Assembly: GCF_029227915.1 (NCBI RefSeq)
Contig: NC_079885.1
Coordinates: 26,787,001-26,851,000, forward strand
Length of the DNA: 64,000 nucleotides
Reading direction: 5' to 3'
Origin: Hydractinia symbiolongicarpus
Taxonomy: Eukaryota; Cnidaria; Hydrozoa; Anthoathecata; Hydractiniidae
The notes beneath the pieces were generated by a model. The model searched no databases and was not told the origin of the DNA. It was given only the letters and a program-made list of their open reading frames with translations. Position 1 is the first letter of the stretch. Every line of letters begins with the position of its first letter. The translations under genes and the position numbers were made by a program. Positions 35,801-48,000 of this stretch are shown here, in pieces.

Positions 35801-37098
35801 TCTCCCGCATATTTTGTTTTGACATGTTTAGCAAGGAACCTAGTTCTATATGTTACACTTCATTCGACATGATTCAAGTCAATTAGATCAGTGGGCTTTT
35901 CACTCATTTTTAAAATGGATTTAACTTGAAGGTGTCAACAGCGGGTGAGGAAACGGTGCAGACGTACAAAAAATAATGTGTGCTTTAATTGTTTTTGTAT
36001 AATATAGGGACAGGACAAATGAAAGTTACCACGGATCAACTTCTTCCAATTTCTGTCCCTGCTTCGAGCCCCTCATGCAACAATCCTGCTGGCTGCTCAT
36101 TAGTTGGTGACGAAAGAGGCGACGAGAACATCGCGCTATACTCTGTGCACACACTCTTCGTTAGAAACCATAACCTTCTGGCTAAAGGACTGCAACAACG
36201 TAATCGTAGGTGGAGTGGAAATAAAATATTTGAAACAGCAAGAAAAATAAATATCGCCATTATACAGCATATCATTTACTCAGAGTTTGTTCCAGAACTA
36301 ACTACCTTAAAACGTTATTCAAACTACGACAGAAAAACAGATGCCAGTATTCTTAATGTGTTCTCCACCGCGGTGTTTCGTTTTGGTCATAGTCTTATAC
36401 CAAACGCTTGGGCATTGCTCGATAAAAACTTCAATAAAGCTTTTGAACCTGTTTCTCTTCAAGCATCTTTTTTTAACACGGCACCAGTGCGTCAACATGG
36501 AATAGAACCAGTCATGTTTGGTCTACTTCAGAATCAATCACAACTCGTGGACACGCGGTTCGCGTTCGGCATAGCTCGCAGATTATTTGTTCCAGTAGGT
36601 GAAATTAAGCACGAAGATTTAACAGCGCTAAATATCCAAAGAGGACGTGACCACGGATTACCAACATACGGAGCATGGCGAAAAGAATGTAAATTAAAGA
36701 AATTGAATTCGTGGAAGGATTTGAGAGGTGTGATGCCTGCTTCGGTGAGAATAGGTCTTAAGAAGATATACAAACATCCAAATGACATCGACTTGTTCGC
36801 TGCAGGTATTGCTGAGAAACACGTTGGTGGAAAAGTATTAGGTGCGACTTTTCAGTGTATCTTGAAGACTCAATTTGAAAGATTAAGAGAGGGCGACCGA
36901 TTGTATTACGAGAGAAAGGGGGTTTTTACCAATGCCCAAAGGAACGAAATCAGAAAAATGAGTTTGGCTAAAGTCCTGTGTGATAACCTAAAAGGGGTAG
37001 TTTCCATGCAATCGAAAGCGTTTCGGGCCTTTACACCTCGTACCAGGCGACGTGAATGCAGTTCAATACCAGGCTTAAACTTAGATGTTTGGGCCTAG
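32884..37098 (+). CDS. animal haem peroxidase (peroxinectin/peroxidasin-like), secreted
   Basis: Five exons join in frame to 581 aa: 32884-32947, 33359-33508, 34948-35170, 35471-35688, 36008-37098. Exon 1 is a signal peptide (MKLLVFCFLSTVVTSSLAQ). The rest is a compact animal-type peroxidase: FRTVDGSCNNLKNPTQGAAN, then the distal haem site FGQFVDHD (Asp 130, His 131), REQINVLSSYLDAS, GDERGDE (Arg 255 and Glu 258, the R-x-x-E pair), the proximal site FRFGHSL (His 346) and LNIQRGRDHGLPTYGAW. The distal and proximal His, the catalytic Arg, and the Asp and Glu that link haem in myeloperoxidase are all present, so it should be active. It uses hydrogen peroxide to oxidise halides or tyrosines outside the cell. 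No Ig, LRR or propeptide domains are added. Intron 3 contains a TTCG microsatellite. Confidence 0.9.
35186..35438. repeat. (TTCG)n microsatellite inside a peroxidase intron
   Basis: About 250 bp of TTCG units with a few interruptions (TTGCG, TTTG, TTCAT). It produces open frames on both strands (VRSF and ERTN), which are artefacts. It ends only 33 bp before the next exon starts. Confidence 0.95.
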
Positions 37099-37942
37099 AC
37101 ATCATGAGCAATTAACTTTCGTTTCATTAATTGATTTATTATTGTTTTTAAACTTTGCTACCCTAGCACCTTTGCAAACTTGTAAACATATTATGTGGAT
37201 ATTTTGCAATGCACTGCTTTTCCGCACAACATTCTTCTCTTAATAAATTAAAAAATGTAGTTACGTCTCGCCCACTACAACCTTAAAATCTACCTTGTTT
37301 CCAGGACTGTTCGTTGTATGTGATTAATACAACGAAGTAGATCCCCGCATCGCCCTACAGCCCTGAAAGTGGGATGGGCTAGAAATACTGTGATAGTTGG
37401 TTTCAAATAGTTGCTGACATATGTCTTCAGCAACTTATCTAAAAGCTGTATTTAGTCTTAACAACACAAGATAAATCATACTGGTGAATCTTGTCTGTAA
37501 ATTCATCTGTCGCCACTCGAAGCTACGGTTCTGGCTCACAGAAAAACAGAGCCAGTTTATTTATTACTTTAAAAAATAAGTTTCTCACAACTTCGGTTTT
37601 AATAAAAACATAGACAAGAGCCTTTAATTACCCTGTCTAGCTATGCAACAGTCACCAATAAATTGTATTTGGTGGAAACAATCGGATGTTGTTATTAAAT
37701 TATACATGGTTTAAGAGGTGAAAAAGTATTTATTTTAAAATTTAGAACGTATAAATTCAGCTATCCTTAAAATTCTAAGGACATTCTAAATTCTAAGAAC
37801 AAAAATCAGTACACCAAAATCTAAGACAACATTCAAAAACAACACCCGATAACGGTTTAAAACAACTGATTAGACAAAATATATATCGCAGCCTTTTGAT
37901 TGATTGATTTACTAAATACCTTACTAAATAACTTGTATTAAA
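37099..37942. other. 3' flank of the peroxidase gene
   Basis: No gene seen. An AATAAA at 37241-37246 is a plausible polyadenylation signal for the peroxidase transcript. The rest is AT-rich with no repeat I can define. Confidence 0.4.
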
Positions 37943-38158
37943 ATTCGCGCTGTACTAGAATTCGCGCAGACCTAAGGTGCGCGAAATTAAGACTGAGCGA
38001 AAAATAATCCGCGCGAATAGCTTTCCTATCACAAACTTGGAAGTCGCTTAAGAAACCCTAAATTGATATGTAATTTAGTAACAGTTTTTGTAAGTAAAAA
38101 TTTGAGATAGTTTTCAGCTGGTATAGTGACTTCTTTTCTGTTTTAAATAAAATTAAAA

Positions 38159-38914
38159 TTACAATGAAACCTCTTCTTCTTCGTCTTCGTCTTCCTCCTC
38201 GACCTTTATCTCCAGCGGGATTTTCTCTGGCTCAAGGTAATTTTCGAGCATGAACCCTTTCATTTTTCGGAAGACTTTGTTACTTGAATCTCCTTTTCCA
38301 ACACATAATTTAATTGGTATTTCCAAGCCCCCTTGAGGTAAAAGACTTCTGCGGAACTTTGTCATTCGTACTGTTGCATTGATCACACCGTTGTATTCAA
38401 GGTAGAATTTGCATAAGCGGGAAATTTCTCGTGGAAGATGCCCTACAATTGAAAGTTTCTCGATCTTTCCTTTGACTTGACAGTATAGTCCTATGGAATA
38501 TGGGTCAAAAAGGTTAGCTTTATCCCGTTTCACGGTAAGCCTTTGTTCTAACTTTGGTAACCAAATCTTTCGGTACTCGTGAAATCCTCTGGAAGCACAA
38601 TCAATAACAAGATCATGATCATCTGAAGTCAAATGTAAGTCTTCGAGTTCCTGTGCTCCTTCAACTTCACTTTGGTCTTGAGCCTCGCTTTTATTGTAAT
38701 CTTTTCCATCTTCAAGATGGTGATCCTGATAAAAAGAGGCATGTTCTTCTTTCTCGCATTTCATGCACAGTGCGACTTTGCATTCTGTCCACCCAGGGTA
38801 ACTTTCAGATTTTGGCACAGAACAATTTAAACTTCTGTTACAGGCAAAGTCACCACACTTTAAGCAGAGATATTTTGTCATAGCTTGACAACCGACGCAG
38901 TTTCCCTCAGCCAT
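38159..38914 (-). CDS. zinc-finger/HIRAN-like protein with acidic tail (transposon accessory gene)
   Basis: 251 aa from the ATG at 38914, which has a good AAAATGGC context. The N-terminus has paired cysteines (CVGC, CLKC, CNRS, CSVP, then CMKC) with a PGW between, a probable zinc-binding unit (about aa 5-65). A HIRAN-like domain follows (about aa 115-215): GFHEYRKIWLP, NLFDPYS, VGHLPREISRLCKFYL, VINATV and GGLEIPIK. The end is strongly acidic (EEEDEDEEEE). The gene is intact. HIRAN domains of HLTF/Rad5 bind 3' DNA ends; a role in target or end recognition with the transposase is inference. It faces away from the transposase start, so the two probably share the promoter between them. A fragment of the same family occurs at 1-280, again beside a transposase. 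Confidence 0.75.
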   Translation of the reverse strand: MAEGNCVGCQAMTKYLCLKCGDFACNRSLNCSVPKSESYPGWTECKVALCMKCEKEEHASFYQDHHLEDGKDYNKSEAQDQSEVEGAQELEDLHLTSDDHDLVIDCASRGFHEYRKIWLPKLEQRLTVKRDKANLFDPYSIGLYCQVKGKIEKLSIVGHLPREISRLCKFYLEYNGVINATVRMTKFRRSLLPQGGLEIPIKLCVGKGDSSNKVFRKMKGFMLENYLEPEKIPLEIKVEEEDEDEEEEVSL

Positions 38915-39080
38915 TTTTAAAATCACTTGTCAAAATGCAACGTGATTGTTTTCATCCGAGGATGCAATTGCATTGCAAAATCGAACGAAAATTTCTTTTC
39001 GAACGTAAGATGTCATTGCATTGATATGTTTGTGTTATGGTTTTGTCTTTCTAAAACAGATCTCCGTTGAAAACGTAATC
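38915..39080. promoter_or_regulatory. putative bidirectional promoter of the two-gene transposon
   Basis: The 166-bp gap between the two start codons holds palindromic text (GATGCAATTGCATTGC and a CGAACG...AAATTTC...CGAACG arrangement). It also has two GCATTGCA-like words. The gap is the only place from which both genes could be started. No TATA box is obvious. Confidence 0.35.
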
Positions 39081-40492
39081 ATGGCACTTTTTAAGTATTT
39101 TAAGAAAATTGAAGATACTGTCTCAGAGAGTGCACAAGCTAGTGGTCTAGGAGATTCTGAAAAAATGGGGTTCAAAAACAGTTGCAGATGATCAGCGAGC
39201 CCCAACCAAAAAAGAAAAGGCAAAAATATGGCGATTATGACAAGCTGCAGCGTGCATAGATTGGGAAATGGGCTATAGTTTATGGCATACGACCTGCTGC
39301 AAGAACGTTTGGAGTCCCTGAATCTACGGTTCGAGGTATCGTCAAAAGCTACAAAGAAGCCAAAACAGATCAAGGGGAATTGAGAGAACTGCCAAGAAAG
39401 CCTCGTGGTGCTAAACCCCTTCTTCCAGCCGAAATCGATGAAAAAGTTCTTGAGATGATCAAAAACATGAGAAAAGCTGGATGCGCAGTGAATTACAATA
39501 TTGCTATAGCCATTGGAAAAGGGATTGTGTTGGCAAATGACCGTTCGCTGTTGAAGGAAAATGGAGGTCAAATAAACTTGGATTTTTCTTGGTGTCAATC
39601 AATTTTCCGACGGATTGGTTTTACAAAGCGACGTGCAACAACAGCAAAACAGCACGTGTCTCCCGGTTTTTTGAAAGAGATGGGATTTTCTTTTCATCGT
39701 TCTATTAAAGAACTCGTCGATGCTCACGATATACCTGACGATCTAGTGATAAACATTGACCAGACACCATTGCCATTTATTTTACTCAGCAAGTATACAA
39801 TGGATAAGAAAAACGAAAAGCTAGTACCGATAGCTAACTCTGCTGATTATCGTCAAGTAACAGGGACTTTCTCAATCAGTCACTCTGAAGTTTTCCTACC
39901 GATGCAAATAATCTACCAGGGTAAAACAGCCCGCTGCCATCCTACATTCGACTTTCCCGAAGAGTTCAATATTACACATAGCATTAATCATTGGTCAAAC
40001 GAAGAAAAATCAATTGAGCTCATCAACAAGGTTCTCGTACCTTACGTCCAAAAGAAGAAAAAGGAGCTTGGTTTTCGTTCATCAAAGAAATGGCTATTGA
40101 TTGCAGATGTATTCAAAGCACAATGGACTGACAAGGTCAAAGATCTAGTCGAAAAACATCATGGAAAGATGGTTCCAGTTCCTCATAACATGACAAATTA
40201 CTTCCAACCACTTGACCTTACTGTCAATCGATCATGTAAATCATTTTTACGTGACCAAGCACAGACGTGGTATGCTGAACAAGTGCAAGCCCAGATCGCT
40301 AATGGAATTGCACCAGAAAATGTTTCTGTCGACTTGAAAATCAGCATTCTCAAGCCTCTACATGCTAAATGGGTCACCAAATACTATGATCATATTCGTA
40401 CAAGAAAAGAAATCATAATGAACGGTTGGCGCAGATCGGGAATCATCGATGCACTTAGAGAGCAAGTTCACAAAGAGGACCCTTTCGAATAA
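39081..40492 (+). pseudogene. pogo/Tigger-like DDE_1 transposase, disrupted N-terminus
   Basis: The ATG at 39081 opens MALFKYFKKIEDTVSESA, but a frameshift lies between about 39165 and 39185 and an in-frame TAG at 39257-39259 cuts the helix-turn-helix (YDKLQRA, then IGKWAIVYG, AARTFGVPESTVR). From there the frame is open to 40492. The catalytic core shows the three acidic residues in context: VINIDQTPLPF, LIADVFKAQW and YFQPLDLTVN. They are followed by LKPLHAKWVTKYYDH and NGWRRSGI. The family cuts and pastes DNA at TA sites. With the core intact but the DNA-binding part broken, this copy probably cannot move itself, although re-initiation downstream cannot be excluded. Confidence 0.8.
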
Positions 40493-40764
40493 TTTTTGTA
40501 TTATTTTTTATGCTGTTGAAAAGAACTGTTTGAAGAAAAAGAAAAGATCTACCAAACTGTACTGTAATTAATAGCTTTTAAAATCTCCTTTGATTTGCAA
40601 CGTTTGCTTTAGTTTGACGAATAAATTTCATTTGAAAGACATTTCGACCATCGTTTTAGAACAATATGCAGAGTTTTTAACGAGAGTAGACATTTTGGGG
40701 TGCGCGAATTTAGAACTGAGCGAATATCTCCACTTTAGGATGCGCGAATTTAAGTCGCGCGAAT

Positions 40765-41083
40765 ATAAAACTGAGTGAAAAATAGTACGACTCCAATCCA
40801 AATACAAGTAAGGTAGGTGATGTTTTAGAAAAGGACGGAAGTTCGGGAGAAAAACATGTGACTAGAAACTTAGGTCTTTACTTAATAATACCCTCCTATG
40901 GGACTAATGATTGTGGATGTAGCACCGACAAACAGACAATGAGTATTACTATTCTAGAAACTCGTTAACTTTGGAAAAATCATGTGGTTTGTTTTTAAAC
41001 TTATATCCAGCATTACTATTTTGTGCATGCCTAGCACATGCAGAAATTCAGCAACTGGTTTGACAGAAACACGGGTATTTTTA
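40765..41083. other. short gene-free spacer
   Basis: Nothing supportable between the two transposons. Confidence 0.4.
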
Positions 41084-41566
41084 CAGGGGGATCTCTCTAA
41101 AGCGGACATGGTCTAAAGCGGACACCTCTATATAACGGACACTATTTCTTGGAACGGACTGATTTCAGGCCAACTCTCAAGACAATCTCTATAAGACGGA
41201 CAGTTATAAGGCGGACACTTTTAAAAACGGACACATTTTTTCGCACTAAATAAAATTTTTCTTTAAAAAAGCTCTCTGTAAAGCGGAAGCATGAAAAAAA
41301 AAACTTGTTAAAAGAAAGTCAAGACATGCTGTTACGAAGAAAGTGGAGGATCTCCAAATATAAAAAAAAAGCAAATTTCAATCCGAGATTTTTTCGAGTC
41401 GATTGTAAAATGTTGATTGATATTTGTTTTTGTTTGTATAACAGTAAAGCGTATGAAAAATGCAAGTTCACATTCATCACATTATATGTCTCATTTACTT
41501 GATTTGAAAGGAATAGAACCACCATTCCATTGCACCAATGGAATCCGCTTTAGAGAGATTCCACTG
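41084..41566. mobile_element. pogo-type MITE (483 bp) with TA target duplication
   Basis: The left end is CAGGGGGATCTCTCTAAAGC and the right end, read inward, is CAGTGGAATCTCTCTAAAGC. Both are followed by GGA and flanked by TA. Internal text contains several GCGGACA words related to the terminus. No coding sequence. Confidence 0.85.
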
Positions 41567-42775
41567 TATAAACACTAGTCGGTGGCCCGTGGAATAATCC
41601 ACAGGAAAAACATATCGCATTTGTTTTTCGCCTAAATATTTCGAAATTTGGGCCGTGTTACAGACGAAAAACGACTGTTATGATAGGAATTTGTCGTTAG
41701 CTAGTGGCAAATTCCACTGGAATTCGCTTGTCGTACATATTTTCACACCTTTTTTGTACACCTGTTATAAAATTACTCTGCGGTAATCATATGGCTCATC
41801 GAAAAATCCACCTGTAGCATTGAAGTATCAAAAACACGTTTTTCTTTTTGGATTTTATTAGAAAATTTAGGATGACATGTGGGCAAAATTTAAGAACACA
41901 TTAAGACCATACTTAACCTCAATCGAATATTTAAGTTAATAAATACTTACAAAAAAAAATTAGTATACTTTTTGCGAGCATAAATTTTCGCAATGTTAAA
42001 CAATCGCAAGGTTTCGCGAAGTTAATTTTTGCGAATTCTACATTGAAAGAAACTTTACAGACAAAAATATTGCAAAATTTCCCGAAATTTTTTTTTTGGG
42101 GGGGGACAAAAACTTTCGCGAATGACAAATGAGTAATTCTTGATATAAGAAAACAATCAAATATTTTATATAAAAAAAATATATATATATAATTATATAT
42201 AAAAAATGTAAACTGTCGTAAATAATTCACGAAAATAATTCTAAACTTATATTAACTGAGCAGGAAAAAAATGTTTTTAAATCAATTTCAATATCATCAA
42301 ACAAAAAACTTACATAAACTTTTTAAAATTTATTGTTCTTCTTAACACAACATTCATTTGTTCTTATTAATTTCTTTGGCGCGAAAAACTTTTTAATGAA
42401 ACAGACAACGCAGTGTTAATTGTACGTAACTTTGTTTGTGTAATTTTTATAACATAAATAATAAAATGCATCGAGGAACAATAAAAGTTAATTATCCATG
42501 ACATTTGTATAAGAAAATATATCTACAATAAAAATTTTTGTAAAAGAAAAATGAAATAAAAGTTTAAGAAAGATTTCCGTAGCGTGATATTTTTCAGACA
42601 GACACAATACGGCTATTATTGAATTTCCGCGCCCGAAGGTGTAGGAAATTCTTTAAAACCGTCGTTTTTTTCTTTTGGAGCATTTTTTGAGAAAAAATCG
42701 ACCCTGGGATTACACGTTCTCCGTCACAGATGTAAACTTCGTACCCAAGCTCCCTAACTACTGGGAACTCATCTA
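41567..42775. other. gene-free stretch with dispersed-repeat fragments
   Basis: Begins with TCGGTGGCCCGTGGAAT, related to text near 2875 in inverse orientation. AT-rich, with a (TA)n tract near 42180. No gene. Confidence 0.4.
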
Positions 42776-43290
42776 AATGACGTTTTAGGACAAAATTAGT
42801 ATTTGTTTTCGAAAAAATTTGGCACAGTTAACAAAAAAAGTATGCTGAACATAATGGTGACATAATAATTTTGATTTTTTGCCACCTTAAATGTCATTTT
42901 AGGACAAAATTGGTCCAAGAATTAAAACTACTTTATTTTCAACAAAAATTGGCAAAGTTAACAAAAAAAGTATGCTGAAGATAATGGTGACATCGAAATT
43001 TTGATTTTTGTCACCTAAATGCCATTTTAGGCCAAAATTGATCCAAAAATTAAAACCACTTCATTTTCGGCTAAATCTGGCACAGTTAACAAATAAAGTA
43101 TGCTGAAAATGGTGATGGTACAAAAGTTTGATTTTTTGTCACCTAAATGTCATTTTAGGCCAAAATTTAACCAAAAATTAAAACTGCTTTATTTTCGACA
43201 AAAATTGGCACAGTTAATAAAAAAAGTATGCTGAAAATGTTGGTCACAGCAAAATTTTGATTTTTTGTCAACTAAATGCCGTTTAAGACC
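42776..43290. repeat. about 122-bp tandem repeat, four diverged copies
   Basis: Each copy runs ATG.CATTTTAGG.CAAAATT, then AAAAATT.GGCACAGTTAAC, AAAGTATGCTGAA, ATGGTGA and ends in TTTGATTTTTTGTCACCTAA. Copies are roughly 80-90% alike by eye. Confidence 0.85.
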
Positions 43291-45055
43291 ATAAACGTTT
43301 CAATCGCAAGACTTTCAACCATGAATGATAGGCTATATTTTTTGTTAGCAGTTTATTTTAAAATGTGAGTTTATTATGACACGTTTCGTTTTGTTTGCGT
43401 TTGTTGTAAGATATAATGTCACTTGTGTGCTTTATCTTCAGAGGTTCATGCACCAAACCTCCTCAAATGTTTAGCACAATAACACAACGAATTAGCAGGT
43501 TTTCATCAAATATTTTGGTAGCGAGCGGAAATTCTTAGAGCCCCCAGGGCTTCTTGTTAATATAGAGATGGCACAATAAAGAAATCCTCATTATCATGAT
43601 TATCTTTTGGTTTGGGAAGATGGAAGGACAGTTAGTTAGAGCTCATACCAACCTCGTCCCAAGGGCATGTTGTGTCTTTTCTGAAAAAGGAAACAACAGA
43701 CGCTGGTGTGGAGGTTGAGTTCATACATTTCTTACCGTTCTCTCGAATGAAATAAAGAAATGGTTATTTTCAAAATATCGTCTTCACTTTCTCAAGTTCG
43801 TCTCATTAAATATTTTTGTTTCTACTTTGCGTGTAAAAAAACGACCACCTCAAATAAACGCCTTTCTTGCAAGCTGAATATTAAGCGCTTGGGCATTTAA
43901 TTGAGCCATTACGGTAACACTTTATTCCAAGAAAAAAATACTCTCATGTTCTTATAACCTTTTAAAAGTGGTATGTATCTGAAAAATAAAAAATAAACTT
44001 TCTGTTTTTATATTGGGCAGTATAATTATACAAATACAAAAGACCTGAAAATGAGGTATTGCAACTTCTGTATACCTTATCAGTCCAAACAAAATTGCTC
44101 TATATTTTCGTCTCTCATTATCTTCGTCTTCCCCGGACATGTTCTTCACTTACGCCTGAATTTCGAACATTGGAAACGGATGAAAAAGTGCCACAGAAAG
44201 TTTTCCGCTGAAAGTCGTTTGTTACACCCAACCCCCAACCCCTCTGGTTTTTGACAAGAGGTACACCCTTATTGTAGCATGTATTAGGTGAATTTTGTAT
44301 TTTTAATGAAAAATTAAGGGCGAGATGTCTGTCAAAAAAAGGTTGAATTTCCCTGATTTAATACTCTTACTCCTAAGTCCTAATAACCCTGAACCTAGAA
44401 AAGAATCTAACAGATTCGCGTACTTCTTATTTATTTATTTTTCGTTGTTTTAGTTATGCACGAGCATTTTTTTACCAAAAAAATTCAACAAATTTTTAGC
44501 AAATTTCTACGAATTTTTACTGATTATTTTGAAAAATACGAGTTCCCCAAATTTTCCCTGATTTTGCAGACACATCGTTGGACGGAGGATCTTTATGGTA
44601 TCAGACAGGGGTAAAATTCTGCTCAGAAAATAAACACATTTTGCATTTTATTATTTCTTTCTATTCAGTTCTAGCAGAGCTAGAATACACCATGAAACAA
44701 AAAATTTATCTTCAAATAAAATAAATTGTAAATACAAATTAAAATTAAAAAGAAAAAAAATGTTTGAGAAATATTAAAATCACATAAAATTGTTTACAAA
44801 ATAAGTAAAAATAAAAAAAAAATAATTCCAGTCAAAAAAATGATTTAAAACGCAACCATTATCTGTTCTCCACAAAAATATTAAATTTAATCAACACACA
44901 AAACTGGACTGCAGCAAAGTTTGTTCGTTGTCTCTTAGCTGAAAATCGTGTGAAGTAAAACACAAACGTAACACGGATGAAAAAAACCCTTCACTCCAGA
45001 CACACGAGATAGAAAGAATCGCATAACTAAAATATTCATATACATATATTTCAAT
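43291..45055. other. gene-free region and 3' flank of the RB-family gene
   Basis: No gene recognised. The part adjacent to 45056 should include the 3' UTR of the minus-strand RB-family gene; it is AT-rich, with several plus-strand TTTATT words that read AATAAA on the gene strand. Confidence 0.4.
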
Positions 45056-48000
45056 TTATTTATGATTGTTTAATGGTCTATGGTTCATTTGCTCCTGTCT
45101 TAACTCTTGAGCTCGCTTAACCAAGCCATTTAATGGGCGTTTTGGTGCAGTTGGACCGGTTTCTTCGTCAGCATCGAGTAAAACTCTTCTTCGCGTCCCA
45201 CCCTTTATCATTGCATTTATTTCACCAAGCTTCTGTATAAAATAGAACTAATTATTAACTTCTGATTTTTTAGACACATTCAAAAGTTTATTACTCGAGA
45301 TACAAATGGTTATTTTGGACATAAGGACGAGATAAGCGAGAGTTCGCATTTACCTATTTAATTTTCATTGTAATTGATAAAAAAACATTGGAGCAAACAT
45401 ATGTCATTAAGAGCAGACATCATCTGCTCTTAATGACTTGTCAACGTTCACTAAACTTTACGGATTTCTGTACATGCGCGGGGTCAAATTGCTATTTTTA
45501 AAATTCATATAGATTTTTTATAAGAGCAAGTTCCAAAAGGTGCTACAATTAATTTTTTTAATTACAAAGTTTACAAATTTTAAGCAAAACTTTGTGTTGA
45601 ATGAATTTATGTGCAAGATCTCAACACAAAATCAAAACATAAAAGTCGTCCACACAAAACAAAACAAAAGTTGGAAAAAAACAAAACAAAAACAAAACAT
45701 ACATTGAAAACAAAACATATATCAAAACACTTACATTGGGCGAGTCCGAATCGAAACAGTATAGCATTTTACTTCGTGGTGTCATTTGAACAGCTGAAAC
45801 AATAAAAATAAAATAAAAACCTGTTGTTTATTGCTACATTACTTGTTTCATACAATAACAATGCTTTGTTCGAATGTCATTGGTGTCTGGGCACTGGGTG
45901 GTAAAAGGTGGAACGACATGCAAAAGCAGACATGCTTAATTTCATGGTTTCACCTTATTTCCGAGTCACTCAGTTTTGAGTACTTCCATATTTATTTGTT
46001 CAAAATTTAATATATAGGCTTTTAGCGTTCTAAGAATTTAAAAATGGGGTTGACCCCCTTTATTTTTTTAAGATCGATTTTTAGACTTAAAATATAGTCT
46101 AAGCTAAGGTTAAAAGAAAGTGTATAATTCTACCTGATTTGATGGGCGATAAGTAGATTTGATGTTGTTTCGACACCTGCCGTGGAGAGTGCACTTGTTT
46201 TCTTGACACAGGTAACGGAGACAGTGGAGGAGCATCGAGCTAAAATTAACATACCAAATAAATGCTTCACAGTTTGGATGCTATAAGTTGCCACAACTTA
46301 CACAACCACACCCTACTGTTTGCAGGTTTCGACTATCGAATACTACAAAATACACAGGCTATTTACCCTCTATCCACCCGTACCGTAAGTTCAAGAAATA
46401 CAGGAAACTGTTACGTTCCGTACCATTTTACAGAACTTATGAAATATACAGGCTTCATAATCATTCTCAACAATTTATTGAACTAATAGGTTCCGAAACG
46501 TAATAAGATTTTAGAATTGGCGACCCCGTGGAAAAAAAAATTGCGCTTACCGTGACTTTATTAGATGCAAATTTAAGAGCAAAATCTTTTATCTTTTTTA
46601 TATAAACCTATAACAGAAATTAAGAATTGATGTAAATACATCTTTGTGCCTTTGAAACATGTTTTTTGTAAAGAAAATATCGATAAATACTCACAATATT
46701 ATAGAACTGTATCAAGTCATTATATACATTTTTATCCATTTGATCGTCATTTGCATTATCTTGGTCGGTTTTAATCCTTTCTTCTTCTTTATTATTCTCG
46801 TTTTCTTCTTTTTTAATATTTTCTTCAACCTTATCCACAGCACTATTAGCTGTAGAAGAAGCTTCAGTATCAGTTTCTGAAGAGACTCGATCGCTTGCCC
46901 TTTCTATAAGTACATGACGGTATACCTGAAAGAAATAAAAATAATTCTTATAAGACATGACTAAGACGTTGCTCGCTGACAGAAGATAACAATTTAGAAA
47001 CATTGTGTTAGGACGTTAATTCCAACTAGTAATACAATATGGCACTGGAGATATGCTCAATTAGAATTATGCAAATTCCCTCAGGGTTTTATGTATAAGG
47101 GTTAGGATAAAGGGGGTATTGTTATTATGCATAATGAGGTCAATACGCAAAATTCCATATATATTCCAGCTTTTACGCAAAACTGAGAGGTAATATTTTT
47201 TTAAATAGGGCGGGGCAAAATAACAGATAGAAGATACTGGTTCGAGGTTACAGAAAAAGATCCCAAAATAGGAGATTAGCAATTCGGTTACTACAATCAT
47301 TTAAACTCTTCGTGTTAGCTAGGCGCTATCAAAACACTCACATCACTCGTCGCCTGAGGTTGCGTGCGATACCATTTCATAATTTCATGGAACGATTTGT
47401 CTTCTTTGGTAACTTTCGCCATCACATAAACAGCGCACATTAATAACTGATCAATGTGACGATCACGAAGAATATCAATGTTCTCCACAAGGCTATGCTC
47501 AAAGCAAGTCCATATCCTACAAAAAAATACTCATTGCAATGAAAAAAACTTGGTTGAAATGCTAAATAATATCATTATTATCATCTCTCATTATCTCAAA
47601 ATCTCGAGCTTGTATTCTCTATTTATCTCAAAAGAATTACCCAGTCCATTGCCAGTTCGAGGTAGATAGCGTCCACTGTACATATTGAAAAGCATAACAA
47701 ATTTCCTACTTTCTATTTTTCCACTTTATATGGTCAAAGAAATACAAGGGCAGGCAAATGTTTTAGAAATCTTAACATTTACCAAGCAGGTACAACAGAT
47801 TCAAATCAATTTACTTTTTATGAAGTTCGCTCCCAATGCTCAAATTATCACATAAATCTTTTAATCGTAAGCTTGACATGTGGTACAGTTTGCGAAAGAA
47901 AATACCAAGAGAGCCGTATTTTTTCGTGTTTGCTTTACTTGGACTAGCTGGAATTCGAATAACACCTGTTCGTGGTGGAGTACCGCGTTGAGTAGCCACT

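Larger units (their letters stand above)
37943..40764. mobile_element. two-gene pogo-like transposon: HIRAN-like protein plus DDE_1 transposase
   Basis: The ends carry imperfect inverted repeats of about 35 bp. The left has ATTCGCGC, AATTCGCGCA and CCTAAGGTG (37943-37979). The right has CACTTTAGG, TGCGCGAATT and GCGCGAAT (40731-40764). More copies of a GCGCGAATT...ACTGAGCGAA motif lie at 37978-38000, 40702-40724 and 40757-40781, so the true tips may be slightly further out, and they probably serve as transposase sites. Inside are two divergent genes with a 166-bp gap. The decayed element at 1-1292 has the same arrangement. Confidence 0.6.

Noticed and set aside
46620-47003. Independent acidic minus-strand gene
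   Set aside because: It is exon 23 of the RB-family gene (pocket B insertion) extended into flanking introns.
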